A DNA stretch of 64,000 nucleotides from Talpa occidentalis. Its lineage: Eukaryota > Chordata > Mammalia > Eulipotyphla > Talpidae. The notes below the pieces were generated by a model. It had not been told where the DNA came from. It ran no database searches and was given only the letters and a program-made list of their open reading frames with translations. How positions within the stretch are numbered: the first letter of the stretch is position 1; every line of letters starts with the position of its first letter. Location: NCBI RefSeq assembly GCF_014898055.3, contig NW_023605194.1:56645361-56709360 (forward strand), read 5' to 3'. Below, one piece after another: positions 45,231-57,744 of this stretch. The translations under genes were made by a program, and so were the position numbers.

Positions 45231-47929
45231 CCATCTAATTAAAAAACAAAAAAACCTGAGTAGCTTAATGGGTCAGTGAAAATCCCTAGTTTTTCAGTTT
45301 TTCTATGAAGCAGGCTGTGCAATCAATTTGACTTTATTCCTTTCTTTTTGGGGTGCCCCTGGGACCTGATCCCTTACTGCTCAAAATTAATTTCTTTTTA
45401 TCTCAGTCATACTTCAAGATAAATTTCATGTTTCCCAGTTTCTACTATGTAACTTATGTTTTAGAGGATAATCATTAGTATTTTATCTATGCTTTTACAG
45501 TAGATCATTGTTTGTTTTGATATCCATTTTGGCTATTGAGTAATATTACAGATACCCATTAGGTAATTTAAAATGAAGACTGTTAGCTAACCATTGATAT
45601 GCAATTAATGTACAATAAAATTTTCATAATTGATATTACATTTTCTTCTTCACCTACTACCAAACTATTGCACTGTTGACCTATAAGTTACTAAGATTTT
45701 ATTCATCTGACATAGCTTTTGGAGTACACAATTCCGCTATGACTTGCTCTTACAGATTTCTGTATGTTATTTTATATTCTTTTCAATACCATAATATGTG
45801 TAACTGCTGAGTAATTATTTGTTGATTATTTAATTCTCCAAAGACATATTCCTTGATACATTTTCTTGACATTAATAGAAAATGGTCTACTATTGAATAC
45901 TCTTATTCAATAATGCATATGATTTTCAAATATGTTTTAAAACACCCATAAATTATGTTGCCAGGCAACAAAGTGTATTTTTATTGCAGAAAAGTTTCCA
46001 GTTTTGCTAGTTAGCAAACCTTCTCTTCTTTGGTGTCTCTAGAGAGTATTGAATCTTAGTTCATAATAAAACATAGGGAAAAGATGTTCAACATACCTAG
46101 ATGCAAGATGTTACTTTTCAAATCTGAATTTTAGACACAAACTGCATACTTATCAGTAGTTTTATCTAAGTTAAGCTATGTTGGAAAGCTAAAGGAAAAA
46201 TGAAGCTATGAATGAGAGTAGAATGAGGTATGACTGATTGTGGTTTTGAATATGAATTCACCTTTGTGATGAAGATGCTCCCTTTGGCCCTTTGCTATAT
46301 GACCAACATCTAGGAACTTCTCATATTGGTCCCCTTGGCTTTAAAAAAAAAAAAACTATATATTTTTAAACATCCTTGTTTATTTTTTCACAATATAGGA
46401 TTTCTTTCCTCAGACTTTTGAAATTCACTTGATTCTGAAGATAGAGATAATCTGGGGGGAAAATCTTGAGAAAATGAAGAAAGGTGTCTGTTTCCCTTTA
46501 CCCTCTTATGGTGGACATTGGCACATACTTCCTTTGATTAAACATCATGACTTCTGTCTAATAGTTTTTTCCACACAATTCTCTCTTGAGAGTTCTTATA
46601 ACTGTTCTCTCTTCTAATCTGTTAAGGCCCAGAGGCATATCTTAATTTTGTTTCTTTCACAAAGGCCTGAGTTAAGGACTTCGGTATATATACTTTAATT
46701 ACAAGTTATCACCAAATTATCAGGACAAGACAGGTCGAAAATTCAATTAAAATATATTATCAAGCTTGTTAAAATTTTGAACAACTAGAGATCCCCTAAG
46801 GAACTATGTAGAATGTTTCTGAGTCTCTTTTCTCTGAAGGATGTATAGTATGGTTAATAATACATTGATTCCTACCACAATCAAATTGCTCCTGAAGTGT
46901 TAATTCACATACTCTTCCATGTAGTTTCTATCCACACAGGACTTCTGTGGCTTTAGGAAAAATGTTGGAGCACAAAATAAGAATGTTTGGCAGTTTTCCC
47001 AAAACTGTCTAATATACCTGAATTGAAATCAAAGGTAGGCAAAGGAGATATAAAACAAGGTGGTACCAAGCACATCTCTAGAGGGTGATAAAGATTCTTA
47101 TTACCTTTGGGGCATAGTGCTTATTCTGGGGTTTCCTTATTGCCTGCCCACATGTTTAAAACAATATCCTTATTCAACTTTTCTCAAATGACCCAATTGG
47201 AGCTGCATTGTCTGTTTTTTTTCAGGATTCCCTTTGTCAGTAATGGCTGGTCATACTATTGCCAAAAATCCAGCAGTTGACTTTGTCTTCCCACACTTTC
47301 ACCCTGAATTCCTAAATATATTAAATGACACTCAGTACTGAAACCTGCCTCCTAAGTATATCATTGAGAGAATTAGGGTGATTATATTTCAATAAAGTAT
47401 GTCTGCATTTACCAGGTTTTCTGTCTCTACAAGTAAATAATATAAATGTCTTTGTGGAGGTTTGAAGTGTCTCACTGTTACTCAACAGGTATGTATTCTC
47501 TATGAGTTCACTGGCCAGAAAGAACAGACAATGCTGACTTGAGGATATTGAGCTCTCACACTGTACAACTGAGGACATGGAGGTGTAGTACTTTTAAATA
47601 TATCCTATATGAGAAAACATATAATGTGGTCATTGGAAGTCTAATTTCAATTATTAAAGTATTCCAAAAGTTGAGTAGTTATTAAACATATTAAAGTACC
47701 ATATATTCCCATTTGGTAAGTTATCTGATCAGATAACTGCTTTTAAGAAAAACTCATAAATTATAATTACCTGAGGATTTTTTTTATTATTAAATGAATT
47801 GCAGTGGAGAGGACTATTAATTTTCTAGCATAATTTGTGGCAAAAATGTATAACATATTGAAAACAAATTATTTCTTTCCCTGTTATTTTCACTTTTGTT
47901 ACTATAGAAATGTGCTATTCACCATTGGT
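45231..47929. other. Unique AT-rich DNA, no gene seen
   Basis: 2.7 kb without a supported gene or named repeat. It contains the RFX-like site listed separately. The 85-residue minus frame at 47321-47578 has no recognisable domain. Confidence 0.45.
45957..45969. promoter_or_regulatory. RFX/X-box-like palindrome
   Basis: GTTGCCAGGCAAC is a perfect inverted repeat of GTTGCC/GGCAAC around one base, matching the two half-sites bound by RFX factors. It lies in non-repeat DNA. A 13-base match can occur by chance and no function is shown. Confidence 0.3.
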
Positions 47930-49063
47930 ACAATTTATTTGTTTATTTATTTATTTATGTCGTTCATATTTGAACAATATTTGCTTCCCCCCACCCCCTC
48001 AGGTGTAGTCCCCATGGAATTTCCTTCCCCAATGCACCACCACCTCAGTCCCTTGTGCTCCTCCTCCCTCCCTCTGATCCCTCTCCCTCCTCCTCCCCTG
48101 CAGGATGTCTCTGATTTATAATTGTCTGTTTTTGCTCTGTTGTGTTTTGTACTGTCATTATTTTTTTACACTGATATCTTATTTGGTTCCCCTATATTCC
48201 TGCTATAAGTGAAACCATCCAACACATTTCTTTTTCCTTCTGGCTTATTTCACTGAGTGTAATTCCTTCTAGCTCTATCCACATTATTGCGGATGGTGTG
48301 AGTTTGTCTTTTTTGATTGCTGAATAATATTCCATTGTGTATATATACCACATCTTCTTGATCCAGTCATCTATTTTGGAGCATTTGGGTTTTTTCCAGG
48401 TTTTGACTGTTTGTAAATAGTGCTGCAATAAACATAGGGGTGCAGGTGTTCTTTTTGAATCAATGTTTTTGTGTCCTTTGGGTAGATCCCTAGGAGTGGA
48501 ATTGCTGGGTCATATGGTAGCTCCATTTTTAGTAAACTGAGGAAACTCCAGACAGCTTTCCATAGTGTTTGGACCAGTTTGCACTACCATCAGCAATCTA
48601 GGAGAGTTCCTTTTCCACCACATACTTGCCAACATTTGTTACTGCTATTTTTTTTTTTAATATGTGCCATTCTTACTGGTATAAGGTAGTATCTCAATGT
48701 GTTGTTTTTTTTTATTTATTTAATTAATTAATTAATTAATTAATTAATTTAGACAAGCACTGGGTACAGTCAGAAGCCAGAAGCGTGGGAGGGTGAGAGA
48801 ATTCACCAAGCCAGAGCGGGGAGCAGAGCAGGCACAAGGACCAAAGTACACTGCTGAGGGGAGCAGCGGGCGGCAGGAGAGGTCTGTGCACCATGTGGGA
48901 CCCTCCTCCAGTGGCCGGGGAGCAGCCGGGGATGGAACGGGCGCTGCAGAGGCTGCGGGCAGCTTCACAACCCAGCGCTCAACAGTACGCCACCGGGGAG
49001 GCCCCTCAATGTGGTTTTGATTTGCATTTCCCTGAAGATAAGGGATGTTGAACATTTTTTCAT
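47930..49063 (-). mobile_element. L1 3' portion split by a SINE
   Basis: Antisense 3'UTR (catatttgaacaatatttgc, ccctcaggtgtagtccccat) and ORF2 C-terminus. The frame 48428-48192 keeps KMWYIYTMEYYSAIKKDKL and EGITLSEISQKEKE to a stop, while the parts further upstream are broken. It continues past the SINE at 49014-49063 (ttttgatttgcatttccctg). Confidence 0.9.
48693..49013 (-). mobile_element. VES-type SINE in L1
   Basis: Antisense copy, body 48702-49004, with an expanded (TTAA)n tail (48718-48750). The reversed head ends gccaccggggaggccc. Duplication ctcaatgtg at 48693-48701 and 49005-49013. It belongs to the less diverged subgroup. Confidence 0.92.
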
Positions 49064-49660
49064 ATACCTGGTTAATTTATAAGCAGAATTTCCTTATATA
49101 TTTTGCAAATAAGATTGGAAATTGTGATTTATAATGATATTTTCCACAGAGATGAAGGACCTGTAGAAAATATTTGTAAATATTATGAGTATGAACACAA
49201 TCAGCAAAGTTAAGGAAATGTTTTAGTGTTGCATCTTACTTATATTATAGACAAGTGTTCATTTTTCTTTCACAAAAGTTACAGCATTAAGTTGTCTCTA
49301 GTAGAGACATAATAACATAACACATACCCCCAAGCTGTGTGTTCTCCCTACTGGGCGTTAATTTGGGGAAAAAAAAATCTAAAATATTTTTTAACATACA
49401 AAATTACTTTTACATTTATGCAAAAATAGAAAATATATTTTTAATCAGTGAAATCAATTTATTTTTACTTTTTGTTTTTCTTTAAGCAATTTTGCATTAA
49501 AAATGTTTCAATTTATTTCTATATCATAATATCTAAATGGGTACAAAAATCTGAAATAAAATTAATTGGTGAGATTAATTTCATAAATGATTGAAGATTT
49601 AGTAAGACTAATGTGGCCACATTTTTAGATATATTTAGGGAAGAAATTTGATCTTCTTTC
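49064..49660. other. Unique AT-rich DNA, no feature seen
   Basis: Nothing recognisable. Confidence 0.5.
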
Positions 49661-49924
49661 TTTTTTTTAAGGATTTATTTATTTATGCATAGAGGAACTA
49701 GAGTACAGGCCAGAGGTGTGTGGATGTGAGATGATTCACCAGAGACAGAGCGGGGAACAGAACATGCAAACTGGCTGAAATACACTCTGAGGGGAGCAGT
49801 GGGTGAGACAGGAGATGTCTGCTACGCCATCTGGGTAGCTCCCTGGGGATCGAACTCATGCTGCAGAGGCTGTGGACAGAGCTTCACAGTGCTGTGCTTA
49901 ACAGCTATGCCACCAGGGAAGCCC
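49661..49924 (-). mobile_element. VES-type SINE
   Basis: Antisense copy from aaggatttatttatttatgc to the reversed head gccaccagggaagccc; older subgroup. Confidence 0.83.
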
Positions 49925-51547
49925 TAATTTTCTTTCATTCAATTTTTTATTACTTTGCATAGTCATTGATTCAAAATATATGAGTACTGACTTTGAACTA
50001 AGAACTCTGCTATTTAGATAGAAAAAAAATAATCAAACATTATAAATCTAGTCTCATGGACCTTGTAATTTTTTAGTGAAGAAGACTGATATTAATCAAA
50101 TAATCACACCACTATTTAATTGCAGGTTAATAATTCCTTTATACATAAAACATAGGACTATAAGAAAGCATGACATGAGAAATTTAAGCAAAAGGAGTGA
50201 GGGCAAATGCCCTACGATGAGTAGAATCACTATCACAGTGGTAAGAACACAGAGAGTAATAGAAGGGTCAGTAGATTTGAAGTAGTGCCTGGGAACATTG
50301 CTGATTCTTAAAATTCTTAAACTTCTTAAAATTCTTTAAGACTCATGTTCTTTATTTTAAGAAAATAATGGTGGGTTATAACCAATTTTACATTTTCATA
50401 ATACCTGTCTATGTACAATGTTCAGAATTTTTTTGGATGGACCAAAAGAGGATGAGCATCCTCTATTAAGGTAAAACTTAAGTGCCCATGTTGAAAAGCC
50501 ACATTCAGAAAGAAAATTTTGACAGAAAACATGATTGGACTTGTGAGATATGGTTCAGAAATTAAACCAAAAAGACCTAATTGAATATATAAGGTAAAAT
50601 CATCAAATGTAATCCCTATGCTTTCATTTTGAGGAAAAATGAAAGCATAGTACTCCCATATATTAAATTAGAGAACAATTGGGAGAGAATTAAATTTTTG
50701 GAAGAGGATAAATTAACACGTTTAATTTAGGTTTTATTGAGTTTGAAATCATTGTTACACTTAAAAAGAGATGTTTAATAGGCAATTGGTTATATGGTCC
50801 TTAGTTTAAAGAAAATTCTGGCCCAGATCCATATATTTAGAAAGATACCCATGTAAGTGATGTACTTGTAAGTAAAATTTTCATTAGAGAGTGTATAGAG
50901 AGGAAAGACAAACCATCTTGCTCTGTTCCTGGAGATACGTCAACAATAAATTGCTGATAGAAGTAAATGATTCTTAAAAGGAGTCAGAAATTTGAAAAGA
51001 TAAATAAAAATGCATGGTTTAAATAGGAGCAAATAAAAGAAGTGTTTCAAGGAGGCATAGGTGTTTGACACTGACAATCATTTAATGGAACTTAAATAAC
51101 AATATTTTAAAACATGATTGAATTTATAAATACCCTGTAATTAATGATCTTGGTGAGAAGTGCTTTAACTACAGTTGAGGAAATGGAATTGCTAAGTACA
51201 GATGACATTTCTTACGTTACAATAGGATTGCATCCCTATAAACCCATAGTTAAGTTGAAAATATCATGTCAAAAATGCATTTAATAAAATATAAAATAAA
51301 AAGCTGGCAGCACAGTAAATACACTATAGCAATGAATTATTGATGCCTAGGATGGCATGGCTGACTGGGATCTGTAGCACATAGATACTGTCTATCACTC
51401 TCCTGCCCCCATCATAAGGGAGATTGCTAGTCCAGGAAAAGATCAAAATTCAACATATAAATATCTATTAACACGTATTACTTTAATGCCATCATAAGTT
51501 GGGGGCTATCTGTCAAAAAAATAATATTTTGCCTCTATAAAGGAGAT
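49925..51547. other. Unique AT-rich DNA, no feature seen
   Basis: No gene or named repeat. A ctttcatttt/aaaatgaaag-type local inverted repeat lies near 50620-50650. Confidence 0.45.
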
Positions 51548-51723
51548 ATAATTTTAAGTTATTTGGATAATTAAATTACATTTTGACAACAATATCTAAC
51601 TAAAACATATCATTAACATTTTATTTTTTAATATAATTTAAATATATATATTTATTTATTTATACAAGAACCAGGGTACAGGCCAGATGCGTGGCAGGGT
51701 GAGAGGATTCACCAGAGACAGAG
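51548..51723. repeat. Inverted duplication, left arm
   Basis: 176 bp whose reverse complement recurs at 52839-53018. It spans unique DNA (ataattttaagttatttgga onward, 51548 to about 51630) and the tail plus part of the body of the adjoining SINE. The only differences from the other arm are in the length and phase of the TA/TAAA tail. Confidence 0.93.
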
Positions 51724-51905
51724 CAGGGAACAGAACAGTCAGATTGACTGAAACACACTGCTTAGTGGAACAGGGGACAAGACAGGAGAGGTCTGCCGCG
51801 TCCTGTGTGTTGCTCTGCGGCTGGCGGGGATCAAACCAGCACTGCAGAGGCTGCAGTCAGCTTCACAGCGCTATGCTCAACCACCTATGCCACCAGGGAG
51901 GTCCC
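51631..51905 (-). mobile_element. VES-type SINE, source of the inverted duplication
   Basis: Antisense copy from the ttatttatttatacaagaac tail region to the reversed head gccaccagggaggtcccc. Its tail-proximal 80-90 bp are included in the inverted duplication; its head is not. Confidence 0.87.
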
Positions 51906-52691
51906 CAAATCATTACCATTTTAAACACTCTTCTGTAATTGAAAAAAAAAAAATGTAACCAACTCCTCTATTTTTTTTTTTTTTGGGAAAATAAATTAAT
52001 ATTGCAATACTGCAGTTCCAAACTGTGTCTGACATATTAAATGACCCTATATATTTTTCTTTGATCTCACAGCTTTTTCAACCATACACATAACTTATAG
52101 CTAAGAAGAATAATACAAGAGATAGAATCAGATATCACACTGATTAAATTTTATATTAAAAAGGACCAGGTACTACCAATGCAACTTTCATAAAAACTAA
52201 GACCTGTAAGGAAGATGGGGGTGTTTACAATCATCAGTTTCAGATATATACTTTCAGCCTAGAAAGAAATGGGTTTTCAAGAGACATTTTGTAACTGACT
52301 TTTCTTGTCAGTAATGAACCAAAAGATTTAGTTTGTTTAGATGTTATGGAGGTGTCCAACACTGATTTCTCACTTTCCTTTCGAGCGTTACATTTATTTT
52401 AGTGTGTTTTTCATAACCATTACTCAGACGCTTTTCAGGCCTCTCTTTTGAGTTAATCTTTAATGTGATTCTCAGTTCTCAGATGAGTGTCATTGCCTTG
52501 ATTTCTATAATTTTTCATTTTATTTCAGATTATATTCTCTCCCTGACAATTTTTCCTTCTTGAGGTCATAATTTTTCTCTACGAACTATAATTCTTCCCA
52601 ATTTCATTCTAAGTATTTTGTCTGCTTTATTTTAATTGAAAATCTAAAAGAAAAGAAAGGATACCTTGTAAGTAATTCTTAAGTTTTAAGG
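51906..52691. other. Unique AT-rich DNA, no feature seen
   Basis: Nothing recognisable apart from A and T runs near 51940-51985. Confidence 0.45.
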
Positions 52692-52792
52692 GACTTTTTG
52701 AAATCTTTTCTCTTTATTTTTTATATATTTTATAACATTCTTCATTTTTGTACAATGTGTGTTTCTCCTCTCAAGTGTAGACTTTTTGAAAT
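52692..52792 (-). mobile_element. Very short L1 insertion with duplication
   Basis: Only about 75 bp of antisense L1 3' end (52705-52779: tttatatattttataacatt, ttcatttttgtacaatgtgt, tctcctctcaagtgtag) between perfect 13 bp duplications gactttttgaaat at 52692-52704 and 52780-52792. Confidence 0.9.
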
Positions 52793-52838
52793 ATTAAACC
52801 ATGAAGCATGTATAGTACTTAGACTCTTAAAATAAACA

Positions 52839-53018
52839 CTCTGTCTCTGGTGAATCCTCTCACCCTGCCACGCATCTGGCCTGTACCCTGGTTCTTGTAT
52901 AAATAAATATATATATATATATATTTAAATTATATTAAAAAATAAAATGTTAATGATATGTTTTAGTTAGATATTGTTGTCAAAATGTAATTTAATTATC
53001 CAAATAACTTAAAATTAT
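52839..53018. repeat. Inverted duplication, right arm
   Basis: 180 bp, the reverse complement of 51548-51723. It begins mid-SINE (ctctgtctctggtgaatcct), passes the SINE tail and continues into the unique flank of the left copy, ending cttaaaattat. Identical outside the TA-rich tail by hand alignment. No target-site duplication or A tail of its own, so it is not a new SINE insertion. Confidence 0.93.
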
Positions 53019-53300
53019 CTCTGAATTCCATAGCTGACTCCCTGTTATCCAAATCTTAGTTAATACATTACCTTCTTAATGAGATCATCCATCACTGAAA
53101 GGCAAACTTATGTCTCTTATATCTTTATAGCACTTATTCTTCATGAAATTACATCACTTTAATTTATTGATATGGCTTAAATTACCCACTGGAAATTAAT
53201 ACCCCATGATTAGAAGTACTTCGCATGTCTTTCCTACTTATGTAAGCTAATCAAGCAGTTAAGCCTCCATAAATATTTGTTAAATGAATGAATCCTACCC
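53019..53300 (+). repeat. L2-like remnant
   Basis: Diverged: ctgactccctgttatccaaa, ccttcttaatgagatcatcc, then ccataaatatttgttaaatg aatgaatcc at the right end, resembling the L2 3' end. Confidence 0.5.
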
Positions 53301-53909
53301 TACTATTCTACTTGCACACTGACAAATTGTGAATATATTCACTTATTATTTTACTTTCCACGGTTTTATTTTACTTCACGTTGTAAAACTTTTTAGAATC
53401 CATAGTATACAATGGGTTTCTATAATCACTGAGAGGTGATTCCTAGACATCACTGTTGAAAACATTTCAATAATTTCTTTATCTGGAGGATGTGGGAGAC
53501 AAGTATGGGGTCTCTATGGTGTTACGTAGGAAGCCTCTCCATGCAGTCTGCAAATAGCTGAGTAACTGTGTTAAGAAGTCACCTGAAGATAAGCTTTTTG
53601 GATAAGAAGTCCTTTTTAAGTAAAAAAGTATTTTGCAGCTGTAATGATTTTTCAGAAGATACCGGTACCATTTCTTCGTTAATAGAGAGCAGTGAATGAA
53701 AATCACAAATGATAAGATTTCAATGTGGTTAATTTGGGTGGAGATAACATACCATCTATTGTTATGGCTTCAAACTTTAGACCAATTTCATATCGAGGTT
53801 AAAGGTTTAATTATGGAACTAGAAGACGAGGAAAAGATCAGACTTGAGTGCACGGTCTGGAGATATCTAAGCAGCGGGTATTCCTGTCTTCAATCTCCTG
53901 CAGTCAGGA

Positions 53910-53947
<38 letters not shown>

Positions 53948-55920
53948 TATCAGGATGCTTACATTCTATATTTTAAATGCAGGCATAGTGAAAGACTGAG
54001 TGATATCCAAAAAAAACCCAGATTCATTAGTGCTTCAAAAGAAACATGAAATTTTGTGCAGTTTTCTAAGATAGCATTTATTTAAAGGAGTTCATGAACT
54101 CAAAATCTGTAATTCTCAGAAACAGATACAAATGAAGCAAAGTATTGACTTATCCATTAAAAGACAATCGTTTTCGCTGTAAACAAAAAGGTAACTTTGG
54201 TTGTTAATGAAGAATTGTGTTTCACTCTTTGAACTGAGATGCAACGTTAAATTCAATAATTTTCCTGTTTAGTATTTCAGTAGATATATCTTTTAGTCTT
54301 GGAACAAGTGATAAATAACAAGGATCCCTGTAAGTAATATGAAGAATGGTACAACATAAAAAAGTAATTAATACAAAAATTAAAGTGTACATCATAAGGA
54401 ATCAATTTTGATAATAATTATTGTTAATTTTGTTCATGGTCCCAATAAATGCCAAATATGTGGCTTATGTGAATACTGTCTAACTTCAAAACTGTTAGGA
54501 TTATTAGATTTCATAAAGCTCAACTTTTGTTGGTGTTAGTTTCATTCCCTCCTCCCTTACTGTTAGGTTAGAAAAAACAAACAAACAAAAAAAAGTCATC
54601 TGCTTTTGTTTGTATCTGCTATTCCTTCAGTAGTAGACGCTTCAAACTTTTTTGACTGCACCCTAGTATAATAGAGAAATTTCCCGTATCAACCAACACA
54701 CACATAAGCATACACAGAGGCACACACAGAGATTTTTTGTGTGCAATTAAAACAAAATTTAAAAAAAAAAAACAATATGTGTCTTTACAACATAAGATGT
54801 TTTGTTACATTATATAATAAAGAGTGCTAGGGGGATTACCTGAAGTCAAACAAACAAACCTGTTGTAGATTAAAGAAAGGCTTTCTTTTGCATGTGGGTT
54901 TGTGTGGAACTATATTCCTCAGGGATGTTATTTCTGCAATAATAGTATGAATCATGAACAATTTTTATCAAGATCAAGTAAACGTTATAACTGATGGTAC
55001 CTGGTAATTTTAGTATGCATTAATTTCAGCTGTATACACTTTTCACAAGTCACTTGCTAGATCATGCGCAGCATGATAAAATGAGAGGTGATTCATATCT
55101 GTGAAGGGTTAATTGAAGGCCTATGCGCTTCTGTATCCACTATCTTACTTGTTATTAGTGGTGTGATGCTGTTTGTCAAATATCAGATTGTGTTTTAAGA
55201 GACTGGGGTTTGGAAAAGTTACCATGACATACTGTTCTTACTGCAGCTAACGGGAATGACTCATAATAAGTCATGTCTCTTTCAAAGACCAAGATGTATC
55301 TTCTTCAGACTATAGTAGGAAAAGAGTATAGTGTAGATTATTGAGCAAACATCAATAATATCCAAAGTTATTAATATGTAGTCGAGAGTAAGAGAAAAGT
55401 CAATATATGCCTGTGACTCTTTACAGAAAATGATCCAGCTGATCTGAAAACCCTCTTCACAAATTTTACTCAAAGTAGTTCTGATACTGAATTTGTTACT
55501 GACTTGTGTCCAGAAGAGTAAAATATCAAGAGAAAATTGTGACTATTGTATTTAAGTGATTTAATTACAATTTTATTCAGAATATGTCAGTGACATATCC
55601 ATGCCTAAATTACCTGGTTCCTCTACGCTATTGATCTAAGTAGCCCAGATTTGCAAACTTAGTGTTTTAGAAGCTTAAATTATTTAAAATAGACCTTTTA
55701 TACTTTCAAATCTCTGGCAAATATTCCTTCATTTAATGTAGTGTTTTGTAAATATTGTGGAATCTTTGAGAGTAATTATCACTTTAAATGCCAACATTTT
55801 TTGAAACACAAAGTATGTATTTTAAACTAGTAAGAGCATTTTAAATTTTTTTTAAATGTTTTGAATCAGCATCTAGTCTGTTGTATATAGATTTTTATAT
55901 GACATGTAGTTTTTTTTTAA
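53301..55920. repeat. Unique AT-rich DNA with a (CA)n array
   Basis: A (CA)n microsatellite at 53913-53945 is the only clear element. Several short frames cross the region (for example 53696-54049, which includes the repeat) with no recognisable domain. Confidence 0.5.
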
Positions 55921-56171
55921 ATATTTTTTAAAGATTCATTTATTTATTTATACAAGAACAGGGTACAGTCAGAAGCACGGGAGGGTGAGAGAATTCACCA
56001 GAGCCAGAGCAGGGAACAGAACAGGCAGACCGACGAAATACACTGCTGAGGGGAGCAGCAGGCGGCAGGAGAGGTCTGTTGTGCCATGTGGGACCCTGGC
56101 CTTCAGCGGGTGATCTAACCAGTGCTGCAGAGGCTGAGGGCGCTCAACTGCTACGCCACCAGGGGAGGCCC
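55921..56171 (-). mobile_element. VES-type SINE
   Basis: Antisense copy from taaagattcatttatttatt to the reversed head gccaccaggggaggccc. Part of the head is lost near 56135 (ctgagggcgctcaactgcta). Confidence 0.85.
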
Positions 56172-56244
56172 TATCATTTGAGTTTTTAAGGGAGAAATAC
56201 TAATTTATCTTTTATGACTTTCTATATTTTGAATTTGTATGATT

Positions 56245-56620
56245 TATTTTTTTCACACAATAGTCATTTTATTACACTATATTGACATATAACATTGTAA
56301 ATTTTAAGTTTAAAAAATGTTGATTTGATATATTTATATATTGCAATGTGATTGCCATTGTAGAAATAATTAGCACCTTTATCATGTAAAATAATTATTC
56401 TTTCTTTATAGTGATCGGGAAAGTTAAAACTAGTTTCTTAGCAAGTCTAATGATCATAATACAACATTGTTGTCTCTCTCCACTCTCTGTGCATATAACT
56501 GTAGGGCTTATTTGCTCTTCATAAATGTATATCCTTCACCATTTCTGTCCTGTCTGTTCAACCCCCATTCTGAGGTAACCAACATTTTATATCCCCAGTT
56601 GTACAAGTCTGGTAGAATTA
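56245..56620 (-). mobile_element. Old L1 3'UTR-like remnant
   Basis: attgacatataacattgtaa, tgttgatttgatatatttat, atattgcaatgtgattgcca, ttcttagcaagtctaatgat and cattctgaggtaacc follow the order of the old L1 3'UTR seen in many placental genomes. Diverged and non-coding. Confidence 0.65.
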
Positions 56621-57015
56621 ATCTTTATTTATTTATTTATTTATATTTATTTAATTTTTTATTACTTAGGTAGCAGTGACTTAAAATTGTGTACATGATT
56701 TAGGAGGCTAAGTTTGCACACCACACTGCACCCACCATCAAAGTACCCATATCCCTTTACCATGTACCACTGGGCACCCTACTCCATTGGTTCCCACTTC
56801 CACATTCTCCCTCTAGTAGCCTTAACTCTGCAGTCATATTTCTGGGATTTGTTTTGGTTTGGTTTAGACAGTTACTCTGTTTCTTTATATTCCACATGAG
56901 CAAAGTCTTTGGTATCTGCCTTTATCCTTCTGGCTTATTTTACTTATCATAATCCCTTCTAGTTCCATCCATGTTGTCTGGAATGGTAAGATTGTTTTCT
57001 GGTAGAATTTTTCGA
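56621..57015 (-). mobile_element. L1 3' end
   Basis: Antisense: (ttta)n, ttttttattacttaggtagc, gcacaccacactgcacccac, then ORF2-end landmarks ttctggcttattttacttat, cataatcccttctagttcca, tccatgttgtctggaatggt. No frame survives. Confidence 0.75.
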
Positions 57016-57019
57016 CTTG

Positions 57020-57116
57020 TTCATTTATATCTAGTGTTAGTAAACTATGCCTTTTATGCCATATCTGACCTATGATTTGGTTTTATACATTCTAGCTAAG
57101 GATATGTTTTATGTTT
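57020..57116. repeat. Old DNA-transposon-like fossil
   Basis: gtgttagtaaactatgcctt, ttatgccatatctgacctat, ctagctaaggatatgtttta resemble a common mammalian repeat with gtcagcaaactatggcc and agctaagaatggtttt. It probably resumes after the SINE (attttaaaaatgaaaagata, 57398-57417). Family name uncertain. Confidence 0.4.
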
Positions 57117-57403
57117 GACAGATTATTTTATTTTTTTTTACAAAGATTTATTTATTTATTCATACAAGCACTGGGTATAGTCAGAAGTGCGGTAGGGTGA
57201 GAGAATTCACCAGAGACAGAGCGGGGAACGGAACAGGCAGACTGATGAAGGGGAGCAGTGGGCACAGCAGGAGATGTGTGTCATCCCATGTGGGACCCTC
57301 TCCAGCGTCCAGGGATTGAACCGGCACTGCAGAGGCTGTGGGCAGCTTCGCAGCCCAGCGCTCAACAGCTGCACCACCAGGGGAGGCCAGACAGATTATT
57401 TTA
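57117..57403 (-). mobile_element. VES-type SINE with perfect duplication
   Basis: Antisense copy, body 57131-57389, flanked by gacagattatttta at 57117-57130 and 57390-57403. The body has a deletion between cagactgatgaa and ggggagcagtgg. Confidence 0.93.
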
Positions 57404-57490
57404 AAAATGAAAAGATAAACAACTAAGAATGTACAAAAAAAAAAAAAAAAGCCTGGAATATTTACTATCTGCTTTTTAAGGTAAAAATTC

Positions 57491-57744
57491 GCTGACTTAT
57501 GGCCTCCATGGTGGCGCAAGGTGTTAAGTTTCAGCACTATGAAGTTATCTGCAGCACAAGTTCTATTCCCTGGCAAGGAGATAACCCACATGGAGGAGCC
57601 TGTTGCTCCCCTCAGCAGTTTATTTCAATAGTCTGCCTGTTCTGCTCCCCACTCTGTCTCTGGTGAATCCTTCCACCTCTGACCTACACCACAGCTCTTT
57701 TATGCATAAATAAATAAAATAGATCTTTAAAAAAATAGCTGACT
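57491..57744 (+). mobile_element. VES-type SINE, diverged
   Basis: Sense copy, body about 57499-57737, head ggcctccatggtggcgcaag, tail aaataaataaaatagatctt. Probable short duplication gctgact at both ends. Head-out inverted partner of the SINE at 57131. Confidence 0.85.

Noticed and set aside
53913..53945. Regular repeats as a possible CRISPR-like array
   Set aside because: These and the other CA/TG runs are simple microsatellites without spacers; the host is a mammal.
53696..54049. 117-residue frame
   Set aside because: It runs through a (CA)n array and has no recognisable domain.
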